64,000 bases of DNA, from the NCBI RefSeq assembly GCF_000220395.1, contig NW_004085941.1:1-64000 (forward strand), read 5' to 3'. Made by a program: the position numbers and the translations under genes. The notes below the pieces were generated by a model. The model was not told where the DNA came from. It did not search any database and worked only from the letters and a program-made list of their open reading frames with translations. The DNA comes from Ichthyophthirius multifiliis. Lineage: Eukaryota; Ciliophora; Oligohymenophorea; Hymenostomatida. This document shows positions 50,199 to 63,202 of the stretch, piece by piece. Every line of letters begins with the position of its first letter. Position 1 is the first letter of the stretch.

Positions 50199-53100
50199 AT
50201 GAACGAAGAATATAATCAATCAAAATTTTTAAAATTACCAAACATAAAATATGGATCTACAATATCTATATCGCACTTCAAAGATGAAAATGCGTTTGTA
50301 TATGTAGATGGTCATGTAAAAAAGAATGTAATGTTGCGAAGTTTCAAGATATATAAAGATAATATTCAATAAAGGAAAAAGTAAAAGCGAAATAGTTAAA
50401 AGTTATAATAAAATAATAACTAAAATATAGGATCATTAAAATAAATAACTGAAGAGGATTTTCAAAAAAATTAATAAAAAAATGAATATGTAGAAAATAA
50501 AGAAAAGAGAAATGATATCAAAAAATTAAAATTTTCGAATTGTTTATTTATGATTTTCCCTAAATTATCAAATTCTTAAAAGCTTAAAATCGTAAAATAA
50601 TATTCTTATGAAGATTCTGATTAAGATTCTGATAAGAATAATGAAGATGAAATATATAATGACTAAGATGAAAGCGAAAAATTAAATAATAATAAAAAAG
50701 AAAATCAAAAAAATACTAAAAATTTAAATAATAATAAAAGCATTAATAACGAAAATTAGGAAGAAAAATCAGAAGGGTCAGATGAAAATGAAGAAAAAAA
50801 TAAATTAAATTATAAATAAGACTAAATAGAAAAATAAAGAAGCCATTTAATGAATGAATATAAATCCAATTTTGATACTTTTAAAAAATAAACAAATAGC
50901 ATAGTTTCTTATAATTCCGTAATTTAACTTTTGCATTTAAATTCTTGTAAATGGTTAGCTTGTAAACCTATGGAAGCAAAATATGAGAAAGAAAATTTTA
51001 GGATTACTTTAGATGATTATACTTCTGACAATACTATGTTTAAGATTTTACCTACTTTTAAATATTAAAAAGATGGAGATTAGTCTATTTTTGCAAATGA
51101 AATTGTCTATATAGCTAGATATTAAGATATTAATAATAAAATGACTTTTATTAATACTTCAGAGGAAATCATATTATTAAAATAGCCATCTCCATCTACT
51201 AATTAATCTCAGATGTAATAATCTTAACAATAAAATTAATTTTAAGGATAAATATAATAAATTAATTAAGTTTAATAATATACTAATGGTTCGTCTACAA
51301 GATAACTTTAAACTAATGTTTCTTAAAACGAGAATAACTTAAAAACCGCTATTACAACTAATAATATTGTAAATTTACATAATGATCTTGATAAACCTAT
51401 TGATAAACGAGAACTAAATGGATCTTAAGAAAATCATGTTAATTTTAAATTGAATTTATTCTAAGAATAATATTAGGAAAATTGGAAGTATTTACTTTGC
51501 GGAGATGTTGTGTGGATTCATCATTCCGAAAGTGCCTGTTAAATAGGAGTTTAAAGAAAATAAAAAGGTGTTGATAAGGTAACTATATATATTTTTTATT
51601 AGTATATATATTTATTTTAAAGTATGTTTTCTCATCACTTAATTTAAATACTTGGCTTAGTAAAGAGAATTTAGAACTAAAGGTTTTAAGTACAAATAGA
51701 GGATAAAGTTATGAATAATATTCTGGGAATACATTTGGTATGTGGTTAATTGAAAGTGAATAAGTAAATGCCGGGGGATACATTTAATACGGAAAATACT
51801 ACCGTTTAAAACATTTATCATCCGGTTTTTTCTTATCTGTTGAACGCCGAGAAACCAATGATGATTAAATTGGCAAAAAATCAGATAATATAAATGACTA
51901 TTATTAACTTATATTAAAAGAAGTGCCTGATGAAACTAATTTATTTGAATTTACATGTTTGAATACTACATAAATGCTTGAAAAGTCGAAATATGTGAGT
52001 TTGTAGGCTTTTGTGTTTTTAAAAAATAATCGATATAATTTATTTGTGGACATTTTTACAAATAATCTTGGGCCAAATGTCGGAAAAGTAGACTATCCAA
52101 CTTTATAGTATTAAGAAGATGAAAAAATGCTTTTTAAACTACATTTGGCAGATAAAAATGATGTTTTTGAAATCAATTATGTAGTGAGTTGTTTTTCTTA
52201 TTTGGTAAAAATTGCTTGCTAATTGGAAGAAACTTAAGAACGTTAAAAAGATACGCAAATAATGTTTCTTTTATAAAAAAAAATTATAAGTGCGGCTAAA
52301 TGTATATATAAGTTGACTCAATTTTGCAATAATAAGGCTTATAATAATTCACCAAATTAAAAATATGGAAGTTCAAACAAATCTCGATAAAAATTATTAA
52401 AAGAATAATATTATATTGATATTTTAATAAAGATTCTTGAACTTGCTCTTTAAAAAAGCGAGCTTGATGAGTGGTAGAAATTCAAATAAATATATTTTAA
52501 TAAATAATAATAATAATAACAACACTAATAAAATCAATAAAATAGTTAAAACTTATAATAATTTAAAACAGAACAGTCTGAATAATCCTAAAGCTAAAAA
52601 ATAAAAAAAAATGAAAAAGAATATATGCATTTTCTAGCTATAAAAGTGAAATTTTGTATCCAAATATATAGTTTATTATAAAATATATGTAATGAAAATG
52701 AGACTAACTAGATTTATATTTTCGATTTACTTCCTTTTTTTTAATTACATTGTAAATATATACCTGCTGCAATAAATTGTATGTCCAATATTTGTAAATA
52801 AAATAAACTCCTTTTGTAGAAATTGAATGAGAATCTATAAATATAATTCGATTTTTAATAAAACTATTACATAAAAGAAGATTATTCTAAAACTGTCAAA
52901 TTTCTCATTAATCTTTATGATGGAAATCCTCGTAAATATAAAGAAAGCAAAGAATTCAGGAAAATACCATTTACTTAGCATGAAAAATTGAATTGTAGGC
53001 CGATTAATTTACTAAACTATTTCATGAATTTAATTTGGGATGATAAAGCCTTAAGAAAAGCGGATTATTTAAGATTTCTGAGTGATATTTGTATATATAA

Positions 53101-56100
53101 GGACAAAGGAATTACTATTAATTAGGAAAATATATTCAAATTATATAAAAAATTCTCTTGTATGAAAAATGATTTGAATTAAGAAAATATATTTTCATAA
53201 AATGGGGAATTAATTAAACCTGCTAGCTTATAAGAATGGAATTTGATTTCTTAGTAATTAATTTTTTATTCGAATCTTTCTAAAGGAAGAAACTTTTTAT
53301 GGAAATAAGAGTTATAAGGTTAATTTAGAAAAGATCTTTTATTTAAATAAATATGGGTCAATAATGATGATAGTTAATTATAATCTAAACTATGTTCTTG
53401 TCTTTGTAGACTTTCAATGAGTCTTTATATTGATCATGAGCCTTTATGTAGAAGCTAAAAACCGAACTATTGTAGGCTTTTTAATGATATTTTGATTGGT
53501 TAGTAAACGCAAGAAATGCATGTTTTGGCTCTCAGGGAATCAATATAAAACGAAGTTTCTGATTACTAAAATCTTTTACAAAATTTGAAATTTTATATAG
53601 AAAAAGTATACCAAAATATTGAAAACTAGATAGAAATTTTTAAACCTTAAATTAATAATAACATTGATTAATAAGATGGGGAAAAAATTAATATTAAAAA
53701 AAATAATCCAGAAAATCAAGTATCTCCAAATGACATTTGCTCTTCTGTACTTTTACTTACAGTAACTGAAATGCTTGATTTGTTATTATAATTGGATGTT
53801 TATGAAATTGTTTAAAAGGAAGATGATTTTGCTGATATTTTACATTGTTTGTTAAGAATTCTTTAATATGATAAAAATAATATTAAGTTTATGGCAGCTA
53901 TGTATTTGTAAGAGAAAAACTCATAAAATAATAAATAATTAACCGATGTTGTATAGAATCTTACTTCTGGATTTTGTGGAATTACTGATTTTTTCAAAAA
54001 TTTAAGTAATTTTTTTATTTATTTTATTATTAAAATATATATATATAGTTGAATTAATAGCTTCTTCTGAAAACAACAAAGATTAAGATGGAGACGCTCA
54101 TCAAAATTCAGGAATGTTTGAATTTTCTAGTATTGATGATAATTTATTGTTTAAAAATCCTATTATGAAAGGTTTTTCGGCTCTTAATAATTATTTGGAA
54201 AGTATCATACATGAAGATTCTTATTTAATATAGAATGAAATTTAATTAAAGATGAAGATTTGCGATGTATTAAATAAATTTCTTTATTTCCATTAAAATT
54301 ATCTAATTACTAATTCTCTTTTTTATTTTAAAGAATGTTGTGAATTATAAGATTCAACAGTAAAAAAAAAATGATTATAAATATACAAAAAAAAAAATAA
54401 CTAGACTGAAAAATTATAAGAAAAATATTACAATAATGAAATGTTATTATAAGCAGGAAAATAATTAAATTAAAACCTTAACCCACATGCAGATCAAAAT
54501 AACATTAATAATTTAAATGATCCAAATAGGAATAATTAAATACAAACAAAAGGTCCAATAGTTGCTTAATAAACCAAAAAAAGTACATTTATCTAAAAAT
54601 CCTAATAATAAGAATAAAAATAAGGTAAATAAACTTCTTAATAATAATCACTATAATAACCATCAGCTTCAAAAAATAATATTTTTTCAAGTTTTGTATC
54701 TGGCAAAAAAGATAAAACATAATAAATATTAAATCCTATGATTTCAATAGATGTTGCTTTTAATCGTTGGTGGAATTATATGTTTGAAACTAAAGGAATA
54801 GGTATATTGCCAAGAATATCATTAACAGGAATACGTGATATAGATAAATAATATGCAGATATGGATGAAAACTAATTATTTAATCTAAATCCAATGTAGA
54901 TAGTAAAATAAGAAGCAACAACTAACTTTAAAGAATATTAAAATGATAATAAAAGTGATAAAATGCATGATTTTGACACCCTAATGACTATATCAGTTAA
55001 GAAAATGAAAAATGAAAAAATAGGTTAACCGTCTGTTTCTACTCTTCCTTCATTATTATGTTCTTTTTTATAAATACACGATCCGGAGTTAGAAAAAAGT
55101 GTACTTAATATAATGATGAGATTATTTAATTAAAGAATCGAGTTAATAGAAAATTTAGCTTAAATGTAAATAATTTTCGATCAAGATAAGACTATTCTTT
55201 TCAAGTTTTTAGAATAAAAACTTCATGAATTATATAAATATACAGAAAAAAGTGAAATATGGTTTTAAACATTAGAAAAGACAAATGATTCGAAGAATAA
55301 TTTCATTGTAGAGGAAAATTGTGTTTATAAATTACAAAATTTGATAAAAACAATAAATAACGGACTTTATTTGTAAATAAGAATCGAAAATAATGAAATA
55401 TATGTCGTTTAAGATGAAATAGATCCTTAAAAATAAAAAATTCACAAGTTTATTAAAATATATGAGCCTATTCTTAATTTAATTTAAGAAGGGATGTAAC
55501 ATTTTACTGAAATTATTATGAGTGATGTATATACGATTAGATCCAAAGAACTATTATATGATCTGTTCTATTCTTCCTTTTAATATTTGAGGAGATTTGT
55601 ATAAAATAATGTTGAAAATTAGTTGTTAATTCATCAATTTTAGAATGTAATAATAAGCCATTTATAATTCGACTTAGGTTAAATAGAACTTCTGTGTGAA
55701 ATATATAAGGATAATGGTGATTTAGTATAAAATTTAGATATTGAAATGGTCGAAATAATGCTTTCTTTGATAGAACATGAAGGAAGATAAGTTCGTTTTT
55801 TAGATTTTCTAATAACTATATAAAAAGTAAAATCAAAAATGATATTCGAAAACTAATTACTTGTTTTAAATTCATTCCTTCCAATGGATGGTTTATCAGA
55901 AAAAGAGTTCAAATTAACGTATACTGATGGGGTAAAAAATAATTCAAATCTATAGCTTTATTTCGATGATGTGGGGAAACTTGAGAATTAAAATTTGATA
56001 TAAAAACTATCTTAAAATTCATTTAATGATACTTATATTGATGAACCATTTAAATATCATGCTTAATTACTAAAATGTTTGCTTTTTGCAACTTTATAGG

Positions 56101-57602
56101 CTAATATAGAAAATGAAGACCCTGTGTTTGTTTAAATTGATGCCGATTAATTCAATATTAGTGTTGCGAAATTAAAAAAATCATTTACTTTTAATTACTG
56201 TTTAGATATTTTGTTAAAGGAAGATTATTTTGTTAGCTTTGAAGAATAGTTAGAAAATAATTTCGATATAACTTTTAAAAAATAAGGTTTTTCATATTTT
56301 AAACCTTTTGTTGCTGATTTTATTAAAATTGTGCACATCTTTTCAGATTCGAGTTCTTTAGAAGATCTTAGTAATAATGAATTATCTTATACATAGAAAT
56401 AGATAGCTGTTTTTGCACAAAAAGAAGGACAGAGACTTAATGAAACTTAAGAATAATATTTAAAAGTAAATTATATTGATTATATATATGTGAATGTAGT
56501 GGGACTTTTCTTAGCTTATTATGAGAAGTATTTAAAAGTGAAAAAAGGGGATAAATAATAAGAAAAATAAATGATGATAGATATTTAGGAAAGGAAGGAT
56601 TTTATTGCATTGAAAGATTTTATGAAAGTGTGCAAAATAAAAATGGTAAAATGTAAAAAAATAAAAAAAAGACTTAGTGAGGAAATAAATTAAAGAGCAG
56701 ATTAATTAAATAGATAATTTTTAATTATGAAAAGTTCAAGTAATAATATGTTTGATGATTTTGATAATGATATTGATGATTTTATGGATAATTATATTAT
56801 TTCAGATGAAGAATAATAAAATAGTTAAAAATCTTCACAATCTTCTTAAAATTCTGAAAATGAAAAATTAATTAAAATCAAAAAAGACTTAATATAACAA
56901 TAATAATAATAATAAAATATATAAAGATAAAATAATTCGATTTTAAAAACAAACTAAGAACCTCGAACTTCCTTTAATAAGAAAAAAGAAGTCAATTTTT
57001 CAAAAAATATATAATAAGATCAATAATAAATTTAATAAAGATCTTCAGAAAGAATAATTAATGGAAAAAATATAAATGCATTTTCTATTTTTAAAGATTA
57101 AACATGTAGTTTTTTAGAATTTAAATGGAATACATTTGTTTATGCTTTAAATAATTCAGAATTTATAAATAAATTAATTGAAAAAGAGGTAAAAGCGTTT
57201 GCTGATGCAATTTTAAATGTTGAACTTTACGTTGATAAAGAAATAAACAAATAAATAGATCCAAAACTCGATCTTAATTTAATTCTTAAAAAATTCATTA
57301 AATTTCTTCAATTTAGTTTAAATGATAAAAAAAGTAAACAAACAACTCTTACTTTACTAACTGTACTTAGAAGTATTGTGGAAAAAGACAAGGAAGAAAT
57401 GATTAGTAGATAAAATTAATTAGATAAATTAGGAGCTACTTAAATGATTCTAATTGTTATTTCTGAACATTCTCATTTATTAGATGGAGAGTTATATATT
57501 AATTTCTTATTATTTATTAACACTTTACTTAAAAATGGTAATGTAAGAGTTTAAAAAACAATTTATGAATTTTTCATTAATTAAAGCAAAGTAATAATAT
57601 TT

Positions 57603-57649
<47 letters not shown>

Positions 57650-60600
57650 TTATATATATATATATTTTATATTTTATTTAATTATAGACTGAACTCATAT
57701 TTAAAAAATTTCATTATTTTATTAAAAAATAAATTGAATATGTTGAATAAGAAGCTCGTTATAAAAAAAGATAATAATTATAAAAAGAACGTAAATATTC
57801 ATCAACTATATAGCAAGATGATTTACAAGAAGGCATTTCTTAATTAGAAGATGAAGGTGGAGGTGATGATGAAGATGCTTCTTCAAGTTTCACACATTCA
57901 TAGGATATGGTTATATTAGAAAATATTTTAGAATTTCTTAAATAATGCGTAGAAGGACATTATTTAGAAATGTAAAACTATATAAGAGATTAGTTTAATT
58001 TGAGATAAAAACATGATATGATTTCATATTTGGCTGATTTATTAAAGGCTTATTACTTCGAAGGAGGAACTAAATAATATTACGATAATATGAATAGATG
58101 TATTGATACTCTTTCTGAATTAGTCTAAGGTCCATGCTATCTTAATCAAAAAGCAGTTTCTGGAAGTAAGTTTTTCGAAGTTATTATTGATATTTTGGAT
58201 AGAGAATTCAAAAAAAAAGTAGTTTCTGATGAAAGCAAAGTAAAAATTTTTATTATTTTTTTATTTTTTTTAAAAAAATTAATTAATAAAAGAGTTAATT
58301 TACTTCAAAATAAAAATCTTAATATGGATCTTAAAGAGGATCTCGTTCTAAAGCTATTTCTGTTGCTAAATCTACGAATTAAGCTCCTGACGAGCCTTTA
58401 GATAATTGGATGGTTGCTCGTTTATAAAATAAGGTTTTTATTATTATTATTATTTTAAATACTTTAATAAAAAAAAAGTGTTTAGTTCTTGTCCTTAGTT
58501 TATTAGAAGGAAGGTAATTGAAAACGGATAATTAATAAATTAAAAAAATTGCAAGAAGTATATAAATTGATACATTCGAGAAAAGAATTGTTGATATTTA
58601 TACAAAATTCATGATTATACATAAAGGAGAATACACAATGAAATCACTAAATACAATAAACATTGACATTAATAGTGCTGAGGGTTAAGAAATATAAAAA
58701 AAAAATTGGGGAAGATTATTTTTCACTTATTCTTTAAAATGGATTTTATTTATATATCATATTTAGTTACATAATCGAATCTGGTGAAAAACTAGAAGGG
58801 CACATAGTAACATGCTATAAAGATCAAATGAAGAACTCTTTATAAGCATAAAAAAATCCTATTTGGGCATTCCTTACTGGAGATAATATTATTGGATAAA
58901 TTGTTTCTTTTGCAATGTCTTTTATTGAAAGTGGTATTAAGACTGCTTAAATGATGTAATAATATACGGCCGAATAAGTAAAAAAAATCGGAAAAAATGA
59001 AGAAGATTAAGAATTGGCAAATAAAAAATAGCAATAACTTTTATAAGAATAATTTAAAAAAAATACTCACTAAAGCTGTTAAATTCTTCTAAAAAAATAC
59101 TGCACATATTGAAATTCTTAGAAATAATAAATTAGAAACTATCTATTATATTTTATTACCTTATGTTCATAGATTACCTAAAGAAAAAAAAACTGAATTT
59201 CATGAAAATATTGACAGATCTAATGTTTTTTTTTTAGTTTTTTACATATATTTATTGTTTTATATAAATAAAAAAGGAAAAAGCTAAAGTTTTTGGCTTA
59301 ATGTAATAAGCAAAATATTTAACTGAAGTCTGTATTTAAGAAGAAGAACTAAACAAATTTTTCTCATAAAATAGGTTTTTGGCACTTTTCGCTAATTATG
59401 TAAAATTATGGAAAGATTTGGCTTTTATAATGACAATAATACTAAATATATTTATTCTTTTTACATTTACAGATGCCTATGGTGATAGATTCTCAGATCA
59501 ACATCTATTTATGAATGTAATAAAAAACCAACTTATTTATATTTATATATATGTATAATAAAAATAAATAAAGGCTGAATATAATAGCCAAAAAACCTAA
59601 AGTATAATAATTGGTTTAGGCTTAGCGATGACGTGCTGTAGTATGTTTGTTGTATCTTTCTTTTTAATAAAAAACTTGCCATTATTAATAAAAAGGGCTT
59701 GGAGTAAAGACAAAAAGAATAAATTAGTTCCAGAAATGCCTCCATTAATAATCCGTTTTATTTTATGGATTTATAAATTGGCAATAGTATTAATTGATCT
59801 ACTTTAAGAAATTGAAATTATATATTATATTAGCTATGGAGCTTTTTCTATTATTGGAACATTCTATCATCCATTTTTTTTTACTTTCCATTTAACTGAA
59901 ATTCTTATTAGATTCCCTACACTTAAAAGTGTTATTATGGCTGTTTGGGGTCCTAAAAAATAGTTAGCTTTAACTTATATGCTCTATTTGATTTTTGTAT
60001 GGTTTTTTAGTCTTATTGCATTCTAATTCTTTAATGGCGAAAAAGATCTTAAAGGTGAATGCAATTAAATGATTTATTGTTATATGCTTTTGATTGATTA
60101 AACATTTAAGGTATTAAATTTTTTTATTTTTATTTTTTTTATTTAAATATATGTATAGTCTAATGGAGGTATTGGAGGTTATATTCTAAGTACGTTTGAT
60201 AATGAAGGACAAGATGATATTTATAGATGGGAAAGGCTTTTATTTGATAATGGATTTCTTATTATTGTTGTCATTATTATAGTTTAAATTGTTGCTGGTA
60301 TTATTATTGATACTTTTAGTAATTTGAGAGAATAAGAAAATGAAAAAAAAGAAGATATTGAAGGAAAATGTTTTGTTTGTGGATTTAAATAGTAAAAAAA
60401 ACATATATTTATATATGTTTATATTTTTTTATTTATTTTAGAGAATTATTTGATAAAAAGGCACTTAATAGTATTAGAGGAGGATTCTAATATCATATTA
60501 AAACAAATCATTATATGTGGAATTATGTTTATTATATTTCTTATCTTTATTAAAAAGATCCAACGGAATTTAGTGGTACCGAGAGTTATATATTTGACAT

Positions 60601-60891
60601 GATTGAAAATTAAGATAGTTCATGGTGATTATTATTTTAAAAAAATTATTTTTTATGTTATATATTTTTTTTTTTAATTAAAAAGGTTTCCTATAAATAG
60701 ATCTAGTGATTTAGATTTGAATGAAGATGAAGATGATGAAATTAAATAATAAATTTTACTAGATGAATTAGAAAGCTAGGTATTAAATATTCTTTTTATA
60801 TTTTTATTAATATTAATTATAAAAGACAAGTAAATTAAGTGAGACTGTTAGAGAAACAACCAAATTTATAATGTAATAGATAAAAAGTTGA
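50199..60891 (+). CDS. Very large IP3-receptor-type calcium release channel
   Basis: Intracellular Ca2+ channel of the ITPR/RyR superfamily, well over 3000 residues after splicing of about ten short introns. In order: a start MNEEYNQSKFLKL at 50199; an acidic/Asn-rich insert of about 130 residues; the suppressor/beta-trefoil match SVIQLLHLNSCKWLACKP with FRITLDDY and FKILPTFKY. A Gln/Asn-rich insert follows, then WKYLLCGDVVWIHHSESACQ and a MIR-type repeat (YGKYYRLKHLSSGFFLSVE). Then come long armadillo/RIH-type helical repeats with two further Gln/Asn-rich inserts, and the RIH-associated region (QGPCYLNQKAVSGSKFFEVI at about 58130). The C-terminal channel (59380-60700) has hydrophobic helices, the filter segment SNGGIGGYIL and the inner helix IIIVQIVAGIIIDTFSNLRE. 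It also has the linker zinc site CFVCG...HIKTNH, the WFPINR motif and a final short coil. TGA is at 60889-60891. Likely on the ER, alveolar sacs or contractile vacuole membranes. Confidence 0.9.
57608..57670. repeat. (TA)n microsatellite within an IP3R intron
   Basis: About 60 bases of nearly pure TA inside the intron that separates VRVQKTIYEFFINQSK from TELIFKKFHYF. Confidence 0.85.
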
Positions 60892-61150
60892 TAATAATAT
60901 TATTGATTATATATTTAATTGAAAAAATAAAATATAAATATTATTTATAGTTATAATTATAAAAATTATTTAAAAAAAAAAAAAATATTCAATTATCTTT
61001 TATTATTATATATAAAAAAAAGAATTAATATTTTTATATTATAAATATATATCTGATACATATTATTATTACTATATTTACATTAAAATATAAAATAATT
61101 ACACATATACAAAATTAGTAATTTTAGTAAAGAGAAAAAATCAAAAATAT

Positions 61151-62760
61151 ATGGGAAGTAGCTTAAATATAAATATTAAAAAAGAAAATGAATTTAATTA
61201 ATCTTAATATATAGAAATAACTTAAATGTTTGATTAAAGATATGGAGAAACTACAATTTACTAATGCAACAAAAGCTTACAAAATTTTGCAAAAATCTAA
61301 AAACAATTAACGGAATAAAATTCATTAGAAACATTACAAACCCGCACAAACTTAAATCATAAAAATCTTTTGAAATTATAAAATATTACATTAGTAAGTT
61401 CCGAATAGATATGTTCTCCAACTGAAAAAGTAAATCTTTATTATTAATATTTGAACTAAAATCTAAAATAAGATATTTTAAAACGATCGAAGAATAATCC
61501 CAAAAAATTGCATTATACAGAAAATGAAATATGGTATATAATACATAGTCTTTTATCTTTAGTAGATTATTTTTAATAAAAATAAATTGTGCATGGAGAT
61601 ATTCGCCCTTATAACGTTTTAATTGATAAATACGGATGTATAAAATTAGGTGAAGTGTATATCCATCCTTAGCCTTATTCCTAATATATTCAAGTATTAA
61701 ATAATATGACTGATGATTGTTTTCTTAGTCCATAATTGTTTTCTTAATTAAAATTTTAAAATAGAAATCCTTAATAGGATTTAAAAGGAGAAATATTTTC
61801 AATAGGAATGACAGCATTATAAGCAGTTTCTCTTTGTAAGAATTTTTGTTAAATTTGTTATGATAAAAGTACATTTAGGGTTAATTTTTATAAGATAAAT
61901 TAACTTATAGATGATTCAAAAACTTTATATTCTTAAAATTTACGCGATTTTCTTAAAAATATTCTTTTGGAAGATAATAATTTTTATTTTTTTTAAGGAA
62001 TTTGTTAATCTATACTTCCTTTATCTTCTGATAAAATACTTGTTTATGAAAAAAGCGTGTTTTAATAAATTTCTAATTAATAATAATAATAATAATAATA
62101 AGAAGAGAACAGATTGAAGTTAGAAAGTTAATAAAAAGTTGATTTGGGATAACAAATTTAATAAGTATTGGAAAAAACAAGATAAAATATGTAATATTAT
62201 GAATCTAATAATTTTTATTATTAGAATAAAATCAATAATTTAGATGATAAATTAAATCGTTTATCTACTATCCCTGAAGAATATAAAACTTAAAATGAAT
62301 AAGTAAATCTTTTTTTTTTATTAAAAAAAAATACATTTATATAAATTTATATTTTTCTTTAATTTCTTTTAGGTTGGATAAAAATTAAATACTTCCAATA
62401 ATTTTAAAAATTAAAATAACAATCAAAATAACCATAAAATAAATAAAATTTACGAATATAAATAAAGTTTTAATACTGCTTTTTCAGCATAAAAAGAATC
62501 TTCTTTTATCGATAAATATGATTAATATTCAACTAATATGCCATTTACACCAAAATATTCTGCAATTTTTAATATCGAAGATTTAAATAATAATATTAGT
62601 ACAATAACTGCAAACATAAATATTATATAAACTATTGATAAAATGCAAGTTTAGAATGGAAATTATTAAAAAGAAAATTAAGGGTAAAAAACATTCCTAT
62701 ACAACCAGTTAAGAGTTTTTAGTGAATTAAATAATAAAAATAAAATATGTAAAAAATTTA
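61151..62760 (+). CDS. Divergent protein-kinase-like protein
   Basis: Starts MGSSLNINIKK, a plausible N-myristoylation site (Gly2, Ser at position 6 replaced by Asn, so weaker). The recognisable part is a kinase C-lobe: helix IIHSLLSLVDYFQQKQ, catalytic loop VHGDIRPYNVLID at 61589-61627, then YGCIKLGEV where DFG would be, and later KGEIFSIGMTALQ in the place of the family's DVWSLG helix. The glycine loop and beta-3 Lys are not obvious in the ~100-residue N-terminal part. The loop Asp and Asn are kept (HGDIRPYN) but the DFG aspartate is not, so it may be a pseudokinase. The second half is Gln/Asn-rich with poly-Gln, and one intron (62303-62372). The end is unclear: the frame has no TGA near the drop in codon-like sequence at about 62760. 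Confidence 0.6.
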
Positions 62761-63202
62761 AAATTATAAATATTATAAAAATTTGTAATTTTATAATTTA
62801 TATTTATATTTATATATAAAATTATATTATGATTTTATTAAAAAATAATTTAATAGTTTATTATTTAGTATTCATGCCATTATTATTGTATTATTTTTAC
62901 TTTTTCAATTAATACTAATCTTTATTTTTTAATTATTTTTAGATTTTTTATATAAGTATCTTATATAAATTAATATTATTATTTTTTATATTTTATTTTT
63001 AATTATAATAAAATATTATCTAATATATCTTTGTTTCTATAAATATTATATTTTTTATATATTTCATTATGCATTCTAAAAATAAAATTAAAAATTATCT
63101 TTTTTTGTTTGAAAGAATATATAAATTAAAACAATAAATCCTATTATAATAATAAGAAAATTAATAAATAGCCTAATATACTTTATATAAAGTAAATATA
63201 TA
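62761..63202. other. AT-rich spacer
   Basis: Low-complexity A/T between the kinase-like and LRR genes. Nothing recognised. Confidence 0.5.

Noticed and set aside
58195-59745. Short frames on both strands inside 58.2-59.7 kb
   Set aside because: They overlap exons and introns of the IP3 receptor gene, whose own frame carries the family motifs.
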